6,481 nucleotides of DNA from an uncultured Coriobacteriaceae bacterium (GTDB lineage: Bacteria; Actinomycetota; Coriobacteriia; Coriobacteriales; Eggerthellaceae): NCBI GenBank assembly GCA_902781245.1, contig CACZIP010000121.1, positions 1-6,481 of the forward strand, in the 5' to 3' direction. The notes beneath the pieces are model-generated. The model worked only from the letters and a program-made list of their open reading frames with translations, did not search any database and was not told where the DNA came from. The stretch's first letter is position 1. Each line of letters opens with the position of its first letter. Of this stretch, positions 4,698 through 6,481 are shown in pieces. A program made the translations under genes and the position numbers.

Positions 4698-6481
4698 TTA
4701 CGCATTCTTGTACCCACCGAAGAAATCTCTGAGATCATCACCAGACGCCGATGGAAAGCCATTGCCCGAACCGAGCGTCCACGTCCCATTGACCTTCAAC
4801 AGCGTGACCGCTGGCGTGAGATACCCCTCGGTTTCCATGCCTCGACCCTGAGGGCCGCTTACCGTGAACCGCACGGTCAATGACACAACATCATCCAAGC
4901 TGTACGCATCGCGCTTGCCTTCGGGGACATAGCCTTTGAGCTTCTCCCCAACAGCCGCAACTTCCTCAGGTTCATACGTCCGAACATCCAGAATCTCGTA
5001 GTCGATCGTATAGCCTGAACCGTAACGCTCGCTCAAGTCGGCCCTCATGTCATCCAAAGCCGTCTGATACAAATCTCGGTAATACCCCATGAGCTCGTCG
5101 AGCGTCTTCGGCTCATTCGTGATACCGTTCAACATCTCGAGAGCACCTTCAACGGCCGAGAAGTCCATAAGCGCCATCAGGCTGCTGGCATTGCTCGTCT
5201 GCAAAGCATCGAGGAACCCATCGATAACCTGACGCCATCCTTCAGCTTCGCCCTCGGCAGTCAAATCAGCAGCTTGCATCTCGGCGTCAATCCGCGGGAC
5301 ATACGATCTCAGGCTCATGTACACGTAATCGCCCATGTTTGTCCCGTCTTCGACCAGGCAATAGCGCGGCTGCCACAACATATCACTATCACCGGCTTCA
5401 TCCTCAAAAGCCAACAACCGCATGTCGTACGGGTCGGTCTGATAGCCCACCTCCCCCACTTCGCCCGTCCTGGCGTCGCGCATGGTCATGGTGGCCTGAC
5501 CATCAGAAAGCAGCAGATCGACCAGCTTCGCGCTACCCGCCGGATTCACAGGGCGTCCGTCCACGTCGTAGTAGGTCGTCGTCTCAATCTCACCGTTGCT
5601 GTCGTATGACACTTCAATCACCGCGAAGCCCCAGATGGTATTGACGGGTTCGCCCGATTCATCGAAGTAGCTCCGGCGGATCTCCTTGCCCTGTGCGTTG
5701 CGCTCAAACGTGGCCGACGCAAAACCGCCGGTTTGCATCTTGGGTTTGCCGTCCTTGCCGTAGTAGGTTCGACTGATCTCCTGACCCCGCTCGTAGGTTG
5801 ACGACCAACCTGCGAACCGTTCAGCCAGCTCGCGTAGATTACCGTCTACGTCGTAGTAAAACGCCGAAGTCTGCTGGTTGTTCTCGTCGTACTCGCACAT
5901 AATACGCGCCACCAGAAAACCGCGGCTGCCAATGGGCTCATCGTTCTTTCCGAACACCGCTTCATCAGTCCGATAGACGTAGTCCTTGAACGCACAGGTG
6001 TAATGCACGACCGTCGCGCCGTCTTTGTCGTACCAAATTGCGTCGGTAACGTTGCGGAAATCGTTGTGAGTAAGGCGATAGCCTTGGAAGCCGGCAGGCG
6101 TGTCAACTGGATTACCGTCGGCATCGAAATAGTCTATCCCCACTAGATTGCCCACGTCGTCGTAGTTGCGTACTCCGATGGCGTAACCTTCTGAATGCAC
6201 CACGGGGTTGCCCGCCGTGTCGAGCGCCGTGGTCTTCGTGCGTTGACCGGCTTCGTTGTACTCGATCACAAGCGATGCATAACCCTCTTCTGTCAGGGTG
6301 AGATTGCCATCGAGGTCGCGGAAATCACGACGTACTTCGAGCCCGCGATCGTCGTACTCGATTGTGGTATGCTCACCCACTTGCGCGCCGTCAGACGCAA
6401 TAGCCAGGCGCTCGATCACTTTGCCACGGAAATCGCACGGCATGTATTCGACAGCACAACCCGTGGCTAGGCTGTTGGTCG
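4698..6481 (-). CDS. Large tandem YD/DG-repeat protein with C-terminal NTF2-like-looking domain, 5' end cut by window edge
   Basis: I do not recognise a named family. The frame is open to the right edge: an ATG exists at 6443, but 12 more codons upstream in frame have no stop and no ribosome binding site is visible, so the true start lies beyond 6481. Counted from that ATG, residues 27-308 are about nine tandem repeats, mostly 32 residues, with the pattern Y-D-x-x-G, then Y-x-D-x-D-G-x-P-V, then G-[YF]-A. They resemble MORN-variant/YD-type beta-hairpin repeats. A linker (309-395) leads to an acidic C-terminal domain (about 400-575). That domain opens with a helix (VIDGFLDALQTSNASSLMAL) and ends with TLLKVNGTWTLGSG, a pattern like NTF2-like/DUF4878-type domains. 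Such architecture suggests a surface or secreted protein, but the signal peptide, if any, is outside the window. It converges on the tRNA and has no obvious link to the tad genes. Confidence 0.85.
   Translation of the reverse strand, partial: TNSLATGCAVEYMPCDFRGKVIERLAIASDGAQVGEHTTIEYDDRGLEVRRDFRDLDGNLTLTEEGYASLVIEYNEAGQRTKTTALDTAGNPVVHSEGYAIGVRNYDDVGNLVGIDYFDADGNPVDTPAGFQGYRLTHNDFRNVTDAIWYDKDGATVVHYTCAFKDYVYRTDEAVFGKNDEPIGSRGFLVARIMCEYDENNQQTSAFYYDVDGNLRELAERFAGWSSTYERGQEISRTYYGKDGKPKMQTGGFASATFERNAQGKEIRRSYFDESGEPVNTIWGFAVIEVSYDSNGEIETTTYYDVDGRPVNPAGSAKLVDLLLSDGQATMTMRDARTGEVGEVGYQTDPYDMRLLAFEDEAGDSDMLWQPRYCLVEDGTNMGDYVYMSLRSYVPRIDAEMQAADLTAEGEAEGWRQVIDGFLDALQTSNASSLMALMDFSAVEGALEMLNGITNEPKTLDELMGYYRDLYQTALDDMRADLSERYGSGYTIDYEILDVRTYEPEEVAAVGEKLKGYVPEGKRDAYSLDDVVSLTVRFTVSGPQGRGMETEGYLTPAVTLLKVNGTWTLGSGNGFPSASGDDLRDFFGGYKNA
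5520..6365 (-). repeat. Tandem 32-residue protein repeats
   Basis: Nine consecutive units lie inside the large minus-strand gene (residues 27-308 from the ATG at 6443). Units 1, 2, 3, 8 and 9 are exactly 32 residues by alignment on Y-D..G and D-G-x-P; units 4, 6 and 7 are 31-34; unit 5 is only 24. The DNA units are diverged, so this is an old protein-level array rather than a recent DNA duplication. The frame continues upstream with a degenerate unit-like stretch (from about residue 4), so the array may extend past the right edge. Confidence 0.8.

Noticed and set aside
4474..4851. A 125-codon plus-strand frame across the tRNA and terminator
   Set aside because: It reads through the tRNA, the terminator hairpin and the antisense of the repeat-protein gene, so it is not a credible gene.
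1..6481. CRISPR array, insertion sequence, toxin-antitoxin or phage module
   Set aside because: No regularly spaced DNA repeats, transposase motifs or phage-type proteins are visible; the only regular repeats are protein-level units in the minus-strand gene at the right.

Overview
The window holds most of a Tad (Flp-type) pilus assembly operon on the minus strand, a plus-strand valine tRNA gene, and the 3' part of a minus-strand gene for a large tandem-repeat protein. GC-rich coding, dense gene packing and Tad genes without a secretin point to a monoderm Actinomycetota. Coriobacteriia (Eggerthella/Slackia/Olsenella-like) is my best guess from family resemblance, but it cannot be proven from this sequence alone.

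Left part (1-4221, minus strand, transcribed right to left): cpaB/rcpC, cpaE/tadZ, cpaF/tadA and tadB, the last cut by the left edge. The first two junctions are ATGA start/stop overlaps. The third is a 40-nt overlap with a strong Shine-Dalgarno sequence inside the upstream gene. The operon is therefore very likely one transcript with coupled translation. Expected division of labour: CpaF is the hexameric ATPase, TadB (with a TadC presumably beyond the left edge) is the inner-membrane platform, CpaE is the ParA/MinD-like positioning factor, and CpaB is a membrane-anchored extracytoplasmic SAF-domain protein. Prepilin and prepilin peptidase genes are not in the window.

Middle (4222-4547): about 325 bp without a convincing gene, between the divergent cpaB and tRNA genes. 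It contains a weak candidate promoter for the tad operon overlapped by a perfect palindrome, a leader hairpin, and nested inverted repeats just before the tRNA.

Right part: tRNA-Val(TAC) with encoded CCA at 4548-4622, then a compact hairpin that can terminate transcription in both directions, then a second, longer perfect hairpin that starts one base after the stop codon of the converging repeat-protein gene (4698 to beyond 6481). That protein has about nine 32-residue YD/DG-type repeats and a C-terminal NTF2-like-looking domain. Its function is unknown and its N-terminus lies outside the window. It is the least ordinary gene here. I see no CRISPR array, insertion sequence or phage gene.
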